A DNA stretch of 64,000 bases from Chrysogorgia sp. JL179-B06 (GCA_035772405.1 JAYKKM010000474.1:62001-126000); one strand, 5' to 3'; shown: positions 1 through 50,418, numbered from the stretch's first letter. A program made the numbers and translations. The notes: generated by a model not told the origin, from the sequence alone.

Positions 1-188
1 TCAGTTTTCCCGCTTCGTAGTAAAATTTATGGGTATTTAGGAACACGTAAAATTGATTGAAAATTAAAGGTATTAAAAGGAAATAACACTTGTTCTAGAG
101 GAATTGGTGAGGAGTCGCAGTTGTGTTTGGTGAGATATTCATAGTACCACTCGTGCTTCGCACTCGTGGCATTGTGAATGTTTCGCTG

Positions 189-300
189 AGCAGTAATTGG
201 CGATTGCTGTTGCGGTTTTACAAGCCTAGTAATATAGGATCTTTATAAATGTAAATTTCACTATATAAACTACATAATCAAGGCGAAGTAAAATAAAATA
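189..300. repeat. dispersed repeat, copy A
   Basis: About 70 bases starting at the GCAGTAATTGGCGATTGCTG string recur nearly unchanged at 36481-36600, followed in both places by an ACATAATCAAGGCGAAGT segment. This identifies an interspersed repeat family; no coding capacity is seen. The flanking 1-188 contains nothing I recognise. Confidence 0.7.
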
Positions 301-376
301 AAATATATGTTACATACCATGTATAACAAATATTTTATTGTATTTTACTTCGCCTTGATTATGTAGTTTATATAGT
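260..376. repeat. inverted repeat with about 35-bp arms
   Basis: Arms 260-294 and 341-376 are reverse complements around an AT-rich centre. The right arm abuts the next fold-back at 375, so two stem-loops lie back to back. No ORF is present. Confidence 0.75.
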
Positions 377-474
377 GCAATGGAGAGATATTTTTTATTT
401 TGCCAAGTAGAATATGGTGAACCATAGTTCACCATATTCTACTTGGCAAAATAAAAAATATCTCTCCATTGCAC
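375..474. repeat. perfect fold-back element, 48-bp arms
   Basis: 375-422 and 427-474 are exact reverse complements separated by four bases (CATA). The extruded form would be a 48-bp hairpin. The GTGCAATGGAG motif recurs at about 507-517, suggesting further decayed units. 475-770 otherwise shows nothing recognisable. Confidence 0.8.
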
Positions 475-769
475 ATTTTTAACATACAGTAGCTGACTGT
501 CTAGATGTGCAATGGAGTGATGCATTTTTATATTGCCAAGTAATGGTGTGGCCGTTTTCAATATGTTCATGAAGTAGCTGTCAGAGATAACAAAGTTTAA
601 CAAGTATAATAACAAGTATAAATACTAAATTATTTAGAAAGTTTGTAAAATGTGTGAAAGAGATCACATTTTGCCCACCATTTTACTTGTGAAGGTAAAA
701 TAAAGGAGACGAAGGTTTTCACTTACGCATTTTTATTACTGCTCAGTTTCGTGCACACGGTGCTGCACT

Positions 770-878
<109 letters not shown>

Positions 879-882
879 TATA

Positions 883-930
883 ACTACAGACGGTACCGTT
901 TCGGCCTTTTGGGCCTCATCAGTGTAGTGC
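883..930 (-). ncRNA. type I hammerhead self-cleaving ribozyme
   Basis: On the minus strand the conserved core is present in order. ACTACA forms the 5' strand of stem I. CTGATGAG follows (922 to 915). Stem II is GGCC with a CAAAA-type loop and GGCC. GAAAC comes next, then a minimal stem III hairpin around GGTACC, and GTC as the cleavage triplet. TGTAGT (888 to 883) pairs perfectly with ACTACA. All core bases of the hammerhead family are intact. A very short stem III is typical of hammerheads in Penelope-like elements and metazoan retrozymes, which work as dimers. The body of the host repeat probably extends on the minus strand from about 1100 towards 930. Cleavage itself is inferred. Confidence 0.85.
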
Positions 931-1984
931 TGATGAGCAGGATGAAGATAACTGCTATTAGCAGTCACCCTTGATGCCACACAAAATGTGGGACATCAAA
1001 AACCATGCCAGAGCGCTCAAACTGCAAGCAGTGAGCGTGCGTACAATGCGTAAGCGACAATGGTTCATCCTGTAGAGCGCTCAATATGACCTAAAGGTAA
1101 TAGAGCGTATCTAACTGGCAAGATTCACAGCCACAATGGCATAACGCCAGGTGCAGAAACAAAGTAGCAGCAGGAAATGTATAAACTAGCATAAATAACA
1201 AGAACAGTAGGAACCGTAACAACAACCACAGTAACAAAGCAACAATATGAATACCACAAAAGCAACAGCATTAAAATAATAGTAAGAGCAATGGTAGCAA
1301 TTATAGAAAGTACAGTAGCCCTAAGCATTGTTGTTCTCCTTATCAGGTGGTAACCAGTAAAATTATTAACAGTTTCCAGCACACAACTGTCCACTGATTA
1401 CTGCGTGGACTAGCCTAGAATTCTTGTAAATTTATAAAGGAAATATATAAAGTAAATTAGTAAAATATGTTGCCCAAAAAATGCTGTTGTCAAAGTATTG
1501 CCAATTTATTAAGATATGTAACCTAAGCCTCAAAAATATTGCTGTAATTAACCTCTGCAGCATTAGGAATAGCAGAACAGTTGCAGCTACAGTAGCAAGG
1601 ATAAAGAAAACACTAGTTACTGTATAGCAACAGAAAATGGAACACTGTCGGCCTCAGGGTATGGAAAAACCCAGCATGGAGTTCTGAATGTAGCAAGGAG
1701 GGTATTAACTGTGTGGTGTTCAGCGTGATGCTGGGTGACGTCAGAATGTGGTAAGAACAAAAAAGGGGCCCAGAAGACGATAGCCGAGTCTGATGTCTTA
1801 TCTATAATTCTGTGATCTACAATGGCAAAATGGAATCTATTTGTTTCATACAATAAAAATTGAAGATAAACCAGGGATTTCTGTTGCACGGAAAAAGACA
1901 ATTTAGCAGTTATCTGACATGATTTGACATGTCAGCTGACATGATCTGTGCATCGATCTGTCCTCTAATAGATCTTCCCTAACA
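931..1984. other. non-coding stretch, probable repeat bodies
   Basis: No gene is supported. The part next to the ribozyme (931-1110) is probably the body of the ribozyme-bearing repeat. Around 1890-1970 a segment (GTCCTCTAATA and nearby bases) resembles one inside the 2-kb duplication at 45.5 kb and 48.9 kb, so it is another interspersed repeat. Confidence 0.4.
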
Positions 1985-2275
1985 AAAAAGAATATAGGCC
2001 TGCCTATATGCATGTCTATAGGCAACCTATACTAGGATCCTATAGGAAACCTATAGGTTTCTATAGGCAATTGGCCCATTTTCTATAGGCGACCTATAGA
2101 GAAACCTATTAGCCTATAGATGCCTGTAGGTGCCTATTGGCTTGTTTAGGCAATTGGCCCATTACCTATAGGTGCCCTATAAGATAAGATTTATTGAATT
2201 AGCACATTTGCAACAAAAGTTGAATTACTGTGATATTACAAGTGTGGCGTCTATAGGCGCCTATAGACTTTTTCT
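1985..2275. repeat. CCTATAGG-rich palindromic cluster
   Basis: The octamer CCTATAGG and near variants (CTATAGGC, GCCTATAG) recur more than a dozen times in under 300 bp, in changing spacing, with two copies of GGCAATTGGCCCATT. It is not a clean tandem repeat and no ORF explains it. It may be a decayed satellite or a cluster of palindromic binding sites. Confidence 0.6.
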
Positions 2276-2717
2276 GTAAGGGTTGGCAAACAACAAATGA
2301 GAATGTGCATAATAAACATATTATATAACATACTGTATATACATATATTGATTAAATATATATTAATTAAATAATATATACACTGGTAAGGGAGTGAACA
2401 CCTTTATACAGTATACAGCGGTGGTGCGTGACAAAGATCATGCACCGGTAGTTGTTAATAATGATTTGTAAATTATTTTATTTTGCTCAGATGCAAGTAA
2501 AAATGAGGGAAATTTCATTGTGTGATTATAGGAAGCGCTATGAAGAGCTGTATCCTTTTTTACTGTACATGTATAAAGTTAATAGTGTACATGAATTTAA
2601 TTGCAATACAGGTATGTAGCTGTAATTTTTTATGGTGCTAATTATGATCCAACCTGAATGCAGCTTCTGGTGTTTAAACCTTTATTGTTATTACAAATGT
2701 AAATCTCGTGTTTTATA

Positions 2718-4735
2718 ATAATAATAATAATAATTATATTTATATAGCGCATCATATCCACTAATTGTTCATGGCGCTTCACAACAATGCTACTATAAAT
2801 AAAATACAAAATTAATTAAATGCCTACATAATATAGAGACCCATCATCAGCAAATTTGGTAAATAAATAAGTCTTTAGGGATTTCTTAAAAAGTAAAAGT
2901 GTACTAGATTTACGAATACTAAAAGGCAGCTTGTTCCAAAGTCTCGGGCACATGCAGCAAAAGCTCTGTCACCAAAACTCTTGGTGTGCGTTCTAGGTTG
3001 TGTCAAAAGCTCTTTAGATTCGGACCGTAGAGTTCTGGAAGACTTCTGATAATGTAATAAGTCTACTAGATACTTAGGACTATACCCATTCAGTGCTTTG
3101 TAAACAAGTAGTAATATCTTAAATATGATACGATAGTGGATTGGAAGCCAGTGAAGTTCAACCAACACAGGGGTAATATGATCAGATCTGCCAGTACGAG
3201 TCACAATCCGAGCTGCGGTATTCTGAACATATTGAATCTTCTTCAATCGATACTTAGGCACACCAATCAAGAGAGAATTACAATAGTCCAGTTTGGAGGT
3301 GACAAAAGCATGCACTGCAACAGTAGTAGACTCATTATTAAGATATTTCCTAATTCTTGACAAATTTTTCAGATGGTAAAATGAGGATTTGCATATCACT
3401 TTAATGTGGTTATCGAATGTCATATGTTCATCAAAAACAACTCCAAGACTATGAGCAGTAGATGAAACGGATACCCTCTCACAACCAATTTGAACACATT
3501 CCAATGAGGGTACTACCCGATACTTCGAGTGGATTAACAAGATACTAGTTTTATCCTGATTAAGCTTTAGCTCATTCAGCTCCATCCATCTACAAATATC
3601 AGCTACACAGCTCTCAGCACGATCTTTTGCTGCAGAAGTGTCGTTGGTTTTAAATGACAAGTAGAGTTGTGTGTCATCAGCATAAAGGTGGTACTTGAGA
3701 TTGTAACTCTTGATAATATCAGCAAGTGGTGACGTATACAACAGGTATAGAATAGGACCTAACACTGATCCTTGAGGCACACCCACAGCCAGGTCCCGTT
3801 TGGAAGAGTGTGATCCATTGATGGCAACAAATTGGCTTCGATTGTCCAAATATGATTTGAACCAATTCAAGACAACACCACTGATCCCAAAGCGTTCTCG
3901 AAGTCGAGCCAATAATAGGCTATGGTTCACCGTGTCGAAAGCCGCCGACAAATCAAGCAGTATCAGTATTACGTGTTCACCATTATCCAGCGACTGCATA
4001 ATGTCATTCTGAACCACCAGTAATGCAGTCTCAGTGCTATGAAATATCTTATAAGCAGACTGCATACGTTCATGAAGATCATTATCGGTAAGGTAATCAT
4101 TAAGCTGCACGAAAACTGCTTTTTCAATCAGTTTAGAAACAAATTTAAGATTTGATACTGGACGAAAATTTGAAAACTCCTCGAAATCAGAATTCGCTTT
4201 CTTCAGTAAGGGTAACAACATAGCAACCTTTAGATCATCAGGCATATCGCCAGAGGCCAGTGACAAATTAATAATTCTTCTAAAGACAGGTATCAAAGTC
4301 TTATAACACTTCTGCATGATGGACGCAGGTATCGGATCAAGTGAGCACGACTTGATAACAGATCGACACACCAAACCCAATACATCATCATCAGTAAGAG
4401 GATTAAAAATACTAAAGGTCGAAATACAAGTATCATAAGTCACAAAAAGTCCATCCTGACTATTATGTGCATCTTTCGTGGTAAGTAGTGTATGACGGAT
4501 TCGTTCAACCTTAGTCGTAAAAAACTCGGCAAAGGCATCAGCAAGGTCTCCATCGTCTTTAGCAGCAGGATAACGCCTGTCGGTATGCTTCTGTAGTAAC
4601 TTATTGATCGTCTGAAAAAGTAACTTCGGATTATGGGCATTGTCACGAATAATATTAGAGTAGTACACTTCCTTTGAACTGTAAATAGCTTGATTGACAA
4701 TATTACATTGCCGCAGATAGTTCACTCTATCAAAC
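2718..4735 (-). pseudogene. 5'-truncated CR1/L2-like LINE, reverse transcriptase
   Basis: A 616-codon minus-strand frame (4725 to 2875) encodes a non-LTR reverse transcriptase. Visible RT blocks are a LLDLSAAFDTVNH palm motif, VPQGSVLGPILY, the catalytic YADD (LYADDTQLYLSF), and a C-terminal region with HWLPIHYRI followed by KALNGYSP. The endonuclease half is missing, as in usual 5' truncation during LINE insertion. Near 2945 the frame is lost: the next frame carries the expected LWNKLP tail, so the copy has a terminal frameshift. The 3' UTR ends in an (ATT)n tail at about 2718-2735. The clade is assigned from motif style only. It lies outside the reconstructed exons of the host gene. Confidence 0.85.
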
Positions 4736-4861
4736 TCTGATCCAAAGAGTTATCCAAAGAGTACAGAACATATAACAGAATTATAGGCACCTGAATTTAT
4801 TAACACATTAACAAGCATATATGCGACAGTGACATGCACAGTACGTAGAGTAATTTGTGTT

Positions 4862-5420
4862 ATTACATTAATAATAATAATAATAAAGACGTATTAGGGG
4901 CATTATACAATAGTCTCAATGCTCTTACAACAATATATTCTTAAAGTTATTTATAAAACTAATTACAGTTTCATTATAAGATAAAGCCTACTACATATAT
5001 TACCACCAAGAACAAAAAACTATCAATTTTAAAAAAGAAAAGTCTTAAGTGCTGACTTAAAACTACTTAACATTTCAAAGCTTCTAATTTCCTGTGGTAA
5101 TGAATTCCACAGTTTTGGTGCTGCTGAACCAAGAATGTTCTGTCTCCATGAGTCACCGTTTTGGATTTGGGCTCAAGTAGCAGATTTCGGTCAGATGATC
5201 TCAAAGCACGAGTAGTTTTATATTTAATTAGAAAATCAGTAATATAAACAGGCGCCCGGCCATGCAACGCCTTGAAAGTAATTATTAGTATCTTAAAAAC
5301 AATCCTTGATCTCACCGGCAACCAGTGAAGATTACGAAGCACAGGGGAGATATGCTCCCATTTTTTAACCCCTGCAACAAGTCTAGCAGTTTTTTTTGAA
5401 TTCGCTGTAACTTACTCAAG
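4862..5420 (-). pseudogene. LINE 3' fragment (RT C-terminus)
   Basis: The minus-strand frame 5342-5067 has the same HWLPVRSRIVFKIL and KALHGRAPVYI signature as the RT C-terminus of the neighbouring LINE copy but diverged in sequence. An (AAT)n tract at about 4868-4885 is its 3' tail. Palm motifs and endonuclease are absent, so this is a short 5'-truncated copy. A candidate FxxAAPKLWN-type motif is broken by a frame change near 5120. 5421-6493 holds nothing recognisable. Confidence 0.75.
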
Positions 5421-6493
5421 TAATACAGGTTGCGGTGAGGTAGCGATTAGGTAGCGGTTAGGTTAGTCGACCGTTGCGGTTAGATGTATTGACCGCAAAC
5501 GCTTAGGGTTCTGCGTTCGTCCGACCAAATGCCGGCAGCGGAAAGACATTTTATGTCTGTATATTGTATTGTCTTCTGTTATGTGATTTAATAAGACTTT
5601 GAATTTCCTTTCTTGGTGATGTAAGTTTATGGTAACATAAGAGAATGGAAATGGTAAACAAGGATTTTTGTTTTGGTTAATGTGTTATTAGGATTGCATT
5701 AGAAAAAAATTAAAACAATACACAACAAATAGAATATGGGTTTAATACAAATATCTCTCAATTCAAGTAAAAAATGTAGTATTATAATACACGAGCCAAT
5801 TGTTCAAAAGGCGATTATTAGCTTTTTCCTGTTTTGTGGGAATTTTGTGGACGGATTCTTTTCAACTTAATTTGTCCAACAGAACATGCCAAAGTAAACA
5901 GTCGATTATATTACCAGACTAGTTAACAATAATCAGACTATATTATATTATACAGATTACTGATGGAAATTATCTCCGAATCCCTATCCAAATCTTAATC
6001 CTAACCCGAAATCTAACCATAAACCCAAAAAATTTTTTGGGTGTACCACCCGTGCACCACCAAGTGCACCACCCGCATCCATGTACTAACCGTGATGTAC
6101 TGTGCTCGTTTGACCGGCAGACCTAGAGTCTAACACACTCGCAAAGTATTTGTGCAATATTACTATAATCCTTGACGATTCTTTAAAATAGTATCAAAGA
6201 AAATATTAGTCTAAAGGAAGAAATTACCTCGTCAGAAGACCAAATCGTGAGTGAAGATATCAAAATACTTGGTTGAAGTAATAAATGTGCATGCGCGAAT
6301 GTTTGATTTTCGGGCCAATCCTGTCCAGATAATCAGAATATGCGAGCAGAAGTTAAAATTCTGTATAGAAATCTCATTCCATCCTCTTCTGAGTTTCTTT
6401 TGACACTAAACCTATTCGAAACAGTATTCAATGTTCAAGTTCAGGATTTTATTTTGTTCGAAACTACAATATATCATAGTTCACCCCCCACAG

Positions 6494-44894
<38,401 letters not shown>

Positions 44895-45022
44895 TACTAT
44901 GTACGCCGTATAAATTAAGCTTTATGTTTGATAAAAATACTTTATATGCATATACTGTACAATTTGTTTTATATGGAATATTTGCAAGCAAATAGGATTT
45001 TTATCTGTCGAATTTATATTTT

Positions 45023-45028
45023 ATTAAA
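45023..45028 (+). promoter_or_regulatory. candidate poly(A) signal of host gene
   Basis: ATTAAA about 130 bp after the stop codon, followed by a TG-rich stretch. It is also present in the duplicate at 48380-48385. Confidence 0.45.
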
Positions 45029-45839
45029 GTGTCAATGTGAATGGTGTAATAGCTAATGTAGAGACTCTGTGACCCTCAATGTCATATTACCATAACCGGA
45101 AGGGGTCTGTCGTGGCACGTGCGATTTCAGGTGTCATGTGATATTCAGTCACATGCCCAGTCTCAGTTGCCCTGTTTTTCAAGAGGTGAAGATGAATACA
45201 TATCACTTTGCCCACCACCTTCCCCATGGCTGGCCACTTTGGCTATATTGTATATTACTGTGGATTGTTCTTCTCCTATCTGGCGTTTTATGGCCCTCAC
45301 CTTTACTGGGCTCAATCATTTAGTAAATTATAAAAAATAATTAAATTATTTCATTATTAATTTTGAATAAAATCGGTTTTGGTCCAACAGGACCATAGCC
45401 AATTTATCCCATCTGGAGTGTGCTAATTTCCTTCATTGATTGCCCAGTAAACAAAGCTCAGTTAATGCAGTGCGCATAATTCATCTGAGACACGATGGAA
45501 GACATAAACAATAAAAATGCTTATTGAAGCTCTTGGGGATTTCTGGGCCATGGAAAAAGACAAAAGCAGTCGGCTGACGTGATCTGACGTGAGCCGTGCG
45601 TTTGTCCTCTAATAAATAGTAAAATCAATTAATTAATTAATTAATTAGCTAAACTTAATTTTATTTTTAATTTTTAATTTTTTTTTAAATTTTAATAACT
45701 TTGCTATATACATTACAAACAGAAATACAGACATTAAGACAATAAGCTGGGTAACCGCAACAGCTAGTGCCAATTACTGACTTTAAAGATACATAGCGAT
45801 ATACAACACACATTAAATACAACAAATTCACACGATATA

Positions 45840-46320
45840 TACTAAAAACAACACGATGGTGGGTTCGTAAGGCTTCGAGCTGTATTACATTTTAAGCATA
45901 TGCTTTTCCATGTTCGTGAGTCGTCTTTGTCATATGTGTTGTTAAATATGTAGTGGTTGAATAGTAACTTCCTGAAGTTTGAGAATGTGGTAGTATGTTC
46001 CATGTTCTTGTTGTCCGAATTGTGTATGATTTTTGGTATGTCGAAGTATTAGATTTTTTGGTTTGATATTTGTCGCAGTCAGGGTTGGATGATCTTGTTT
46101 TTTTGTGAAGTTGAGGAGTTGGTAGGGTGATTTTGTTGAGGATGTTGATGCCGTGGTTAGTTTTGTAGAAAAATACAATGTCTAGGTTTTCATGCCAGTA
46201 CGTTAAAGGAAGGAGTTTAGTCGTAAGTAGTCGTTCTTCGTATTTAATGTCACAAAAGAAGGGTAGATCCAGAATGAATTTCGAAGCCCGTCGTTGAACA
46301 CGTTCAATTCTATATATTTG
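45840..46320 (-). pseudogene. LINE RT C-terminal relic in duplication copy 1
   Basis: On the minus strand IERVQRRASKFILDLPFF, YEERLLTTKLLPLTYWHE and KSYTIRTTRTW are typical of non-LTR RT C-termini. The same relic is at about 49200-49680. The tail is frame-shifted between copies by a one-base difference near 46000/49357. Confidence 0.65.
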
Positions 46321-46324
46321 TTCT

Positions 46325-46556
46325 ACTGACTGTTCTACTTGAGTTATGTATTAAAGACATCGCCAGCTGGTGTACTCCGAATGATATTATATGTAATCCA
46401 AGTAAAACCGAGATTGTCCATCTATCATCACGTTTTATGCATTGTGAACCAATGCCAGAAATATGTGTCAATGATGTGATAATCCAACCGGCTCCGGTTG
46501 CACGTGATCTTGGTGTTGCTGTTGATAGACATCTAAAATTAAATACCATGTAAATA
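46325..46556 (+). pseudogene. LINE RT fragment (plus strand), copy 1
   Basis: The plus strand encodes KDIASWCTPNDIICNPSKTE and, after a gap, APVARDLGVAVDRHLKLN, the region just after the YADD box of CR1-like RTs. It sits head-on against the minus-strand relic. The copy 1 version is cut at 46585. Confidence 0.7.
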
Positions 46557-46920
46557 ACATTTGTAAATCGGCCACTTTGGCCATCTTTTGCACATCTTTA
46601 TGCAAATTCTAAATATTCGTGCCCCCTGTCCCTTTCCTAAAGACAATCTCTTTGCCCTCATTTTTACGAATATGTTTTATATTAATTTAAAGCATTAAAC
46701 ATATTATATTTATCGATCACAACTGATCTTGATCCCCAGAGTGCTTTCGTATTGCAAGCTACCAATTTATGTGCGCTGTGAATAGAGAACGTCAGATGCC
46801 CCTGGCCTGGGAACGAATATTTTTGGTAGCAACCGCATTCCACTTAAATAGGAGGCGTATTTTATTTGGCGCGTAGCGGTAGAGTGAGATCTTGGATTTC
46901 AGGGAAAGAGTATTTTGACT

Positions 46921-47490
46921 ATAACCCCGTTTACATGCACGGCATGCCAATAACAGTACAGGATTACGATCGCAATAGATGTATCGCGATCGTAATCCCT
47001 ATTTTACGTTGTGTTTACACGGACAGCTATCCCAATTCGCATCGTACTCGAAAGCCCGAGTTGCTGCCCTCATGTTCGGGAAGTACTGCTCTTTTGGCCT
47101 CTCTGACTGTTCAGGCTACAAATAAAATGGCGGAGCATGTTTGGCAATTCTTCCAACTATTTAAAGTGAATAACAATGGTTGGAGAACATTGCGACGTTT
47201 AGAGCACGAAAGAATCGTGCGACGCTGGAGATGATTTTGTTCATGTTTGGAAACCTCCAGTTTATTCGCATGCGTGTTTATTCGGATCGCAATCCCAAAA
47301 CTGTTTACATGGCTATTTTCGATCGCGATAGCCCGTCGATCGCGATCACAAACCACCTCCAGAACTGGATTAAATTTATCGTGATCAAGATCGAGTGTTT
47401 ACACAACAAAAATTATCGGGATTGCGATCGCGATAGCTCTCGATCGCGATCGCAATCCCGATAATTTGGCTCCGTGTAAACGGGGTTTAT
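46921..47490. mobile_element. MITE with ATAACCCCGTTTACA ends and GATCGCGATCGC palindromes
   Basis: ATAACCCCGTTTACATGCACGG at the left is mirrored by CCGTGTAAACGGGGTTTAT at the right. The interior has many palindromic GATCGCGATCGC-type units (46965-47000 and 47420-47460). Non-coding; it lies in the 1.33-kb spacer between the duplication copies. Confidence 0.75.
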
Positions 47491-47916
47491 GCCGACGACT
47501 AAACGAAAGAGATGATCTTCGACAGCATTAAAATATGCTCGAGGTTTTAATAATTTGTTGCCAAACGTTCGAATTCAATTTGATGCATCACTCGGCAGTA
47601 TAGCTACAACGAATATTTTTCAAACTATTGCCTACCGGATACTAGTAATATGGAGTATACGATTCTGCCCTTCGCTGAGCAGTCAATCGAAGGCATGCTT
47701 TTGAATTTGAGAAAGGACACGTCGATTTATTTCTTAAAGAGGAAAATGGACTTTAAATCACCACACGAGGTTCAACTTTTCAACTAGTATCTTTAGTTTT
47801 GTAAATAAGCGCCTAAATTTGGTAAACTGAGGATGTTTATGGTGTAATATACTGTAACGCGTTGTGCGGTGTTGGCGAGGGAAGTTTGCATCGAGAAAGG
47901 ACAAACTGTAACAAAG

Positions 47917-49944
47917 ACTTTAGCTGGTGATAATTAAAACAGTTTTATTAGAAAGTGGCACAGATTATTAGTATAGAAAAAGCCCAAATGATATTTTCGA
48001 ATCAGACAAACTTACTAATCTTTTGCAGTGATATTTTGGGAGATCAGAAGCTTAATCCACCCGAACAACTCTTTCCTGATATATTCCAAGTGAAACCCAA
48101 GTAATTTTTGAATATTTACATTCTAAACTTGAGCTATTCAATAAAGGTGTCGAAGCTATCAGCGCGCATTTCTGTTTTTCTGTTTTTCAGATGTTTTCCA
48201 CAAGATGAGATCCTGTTGAATATACCTGTGCAAACGTGGCAGTCGATTTAATACTATGTACGCCGTATAAATTAAGCTTTATGTTTGATAAAAATACTTT
48301 ATATACATATACTGTACAATTTGTTTTATATGGAATATTTGCAAGCAAATAGGATTTTTATCTGTCGAATTTATATTTTATTAAAGTGTCAATGTGAATG
48401 GTGTAATAGCTAATGTAGAGACTCTGTGACCCTCAATGTCATATTACCATAACCGGAAGGGGTCTGTCGTGGCACGTGCGATTTCAGGTGTCATGTGATA
48501 TTCAGTCACATGCCCAGTCTCAGTTGCCCTGTTTTTCAAGAGGTGAAGATGAATACATATCACTTTGCCCACCACCTTCCCCATGGCTGGCCACTTTGGC
48601 TATATTGTATATTACTGTGGATTGTTCTTCTCCTATCTGGCGTTTTATGGCCCTCACCTTTACTGGGCTCAATCATTTAGTAAATTATAAAAAATAATTA
48701 AATTATTTCATTATTAATTTTGAATAAAATCGGTTTTGGTCCAACAGGACCATAGCCAATTTATCCCATCTGGAGTGTGCTAATTTCCTTCATTGATTGC
48801 CCAGTAAACAAAGCTCAGTTAATGCAGTGCGCCATAATTCATCTGAGACACGATGGAAGACATAAACAATAAAAATGCTTATTGAAGCTCTTGGGGATTT
48901 CTGGGCCATGGAAAAAGACAAAAGCAGTCGGCTGACGTGATCTGACGTGAGCCGTGCGTTTGTCCTCTAATAAATAGTAAAATCAATTAATTAATTAATT
49001 AATTAGCTAAACTTAATTTTATTTTTAATTTTTAATTTTTTTTTAAATTTTAATAACTTTGCTATATACATTACAAACAGAAATACAGACATTAAGACAA
49101 TAAGCTGGGTAACCGCAACAGCTAGTGCCAATTACTGACTTTAAAGATACATAGCGATATACAACACACATTAAATACAACAAATTCACACGATATATAC
49201 TAAAAACAACACGATGGTGGGTTCGTAAGGCTTCGAGCTGTATTACATTTTAAGCATATGCTTTTCCATGTTCGTGAGTCGTCTTTGTCATATGTGTTGT
49301 TAAATATGTAGTGGTTGAATAGTAACTTCCTGAAGTTTGAGAATGTGGTAGTATGTTTCCATGTTCTTGTTGTCCGAATTGTGTATGATTTTTGGTATGT
49401 CGAAGTATTAGATTTTTTGGTTTGATATTTGTCGCAGTCAGGGTTGGATGATCTTGTTTTTTTGTGAAGTTGAGGAGTTGGTAGGGTGATTTTGTTGAGG
49501 ATGTTGATGCCGTGGTTAGTTTTGTAGAAAAATACAATGTCTAGGTTTTCATGCCAGTACGTTAAAGGAAGGAGTTTAGTCGTAAGTAGTCGTTCTTCGT
49601 ATTTAATGTCACAAAAGAAGGGTAGATCCAGAATGAATTTCGAAGCCCGTCGTTGAACACGTTCAATTCTATATATTTGTTCTACTGACTGTTCTACTTG
49701 AGTTATGTATTAAAGACATCGCCAGCTGGTGTACTCCGAATGATATTATATGTAATCCAAGTAAAACCGAGATTGTCCATCTATCATCACGTTTTATGCA
49801 TTGTGAACCAATGCCAGAAATATGTGTCAATGATGTGATAATCCAACCGGCTCCGGTTGCACGTGATCTTGGTGTTGCTGTTGATAGACATCTAAAATTA
49901 AATACCATGTAAATAACATTTGTAAATCGGCCACTTTGGCCATC
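47917..49944. repeat. 2.03-kb direct duplication, copy 2
   Basis: Second copy of 44560-46585, including exon 8 and 9 duplicates at 48029-48100 and 48191-48251 with intact splice sites and stop. Beyond 49944 the LINE RT fragment continues uninterrupted, so copy 2 looks like the original right flank. Confidence 0.95.
48029..48251 (+). CDS. duplicated host terminal exons 8' and 9'
   Basis: 48029-48100 and 48191-48251 are identical in coding sequence to exons 8 and 9, keep AG/GT borders and the TAA, and have the downstream ATTAAA. They could act as an alternative 3' end if transcription passes the first poly(A) site, or be an untranscribed duplicate. Confidence 0.6.
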
Positions 49945-50188
49945 AGAAATATCGGCAAGATCCGGAAATATTTGAGTAAAATGGACTGTGAGAAACTGCA
50001 TCAAAACTTGACAGCTGCAATAGCATCCTTTTGACTGGCGCTGCCTACTTGGAACTTCGAAAAGCATTCGACACTGTCGATCTTTTGGATAAACTTAAAT
50101 GGCACCCTATCAGATACAAAAGAGCCCATAATTTTTGGAGTTCCCCAAGGCTCCGTTCTTGGTCCTATTTTATTTAATATATATATTA
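49690..50188 (+). pseudogene. LINE RT relic interrupted by Polinton element 2
   Basis: On the plus strand the CR1-like RT fragment runs from KDIASWC through DLGVAVDRHL, then RNIGKIRKYLSKMDCEKL and DSCNSILL. It is then joined to a second RT piece (YLELRKAFDTVD and FGVPQGSVLGPILFN). The order is scrambled, showing fusion of two RT copies. Element 2 inserted directly after, at 50189. Confidence 0.75.
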
Positions 50189-50392
50189 AGTAGTAGTAAT
50201 AGGCCGATTCTAGCTCAAAATGCAATAATTTTTCCATTTCTCGAGTACCACTTTATTTCCCCTGATTAAACCCTGATTAAATTGTCACTCCTTTTAAAAA
50301 CCCCCTTTTTTCTCGAGTAACAAGATTTCCAAGGAAACTTCCAAGGAAATTAGACGGGGCTTTTTATTCTCATGACGCCCCACCCCCTTTCT

Positions 50393-50418
50393 TTTTGATT
50401 GACACCTGTCAATCAAAA
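50393..50418. terminator. perfect 12-bp hairpin just 3' of PolB
   Basis: TTTTGATTGACA (50393-50404) pairs with TGTCAATCAAAA (50407-50418) across CC, 12 bp beyond the PolB stop codon. Likely a 3'-end signal for the PolB transcript. Confidence 0.6.

Noticed and set aside
45119..45340. A 73-residue frame repeated identically at 48476-48697
   Set aside because: Its duplication only reflects the 2-kb repeat. It lies in the host 3' flank and shows no recognisable domain.
46866..47464. Plus-strand frames of about 94-122 residues between the duplication copies
   Set aside because: They coincide with the GATCGCGATCGC-rich MITE and have no protein-like pattern.
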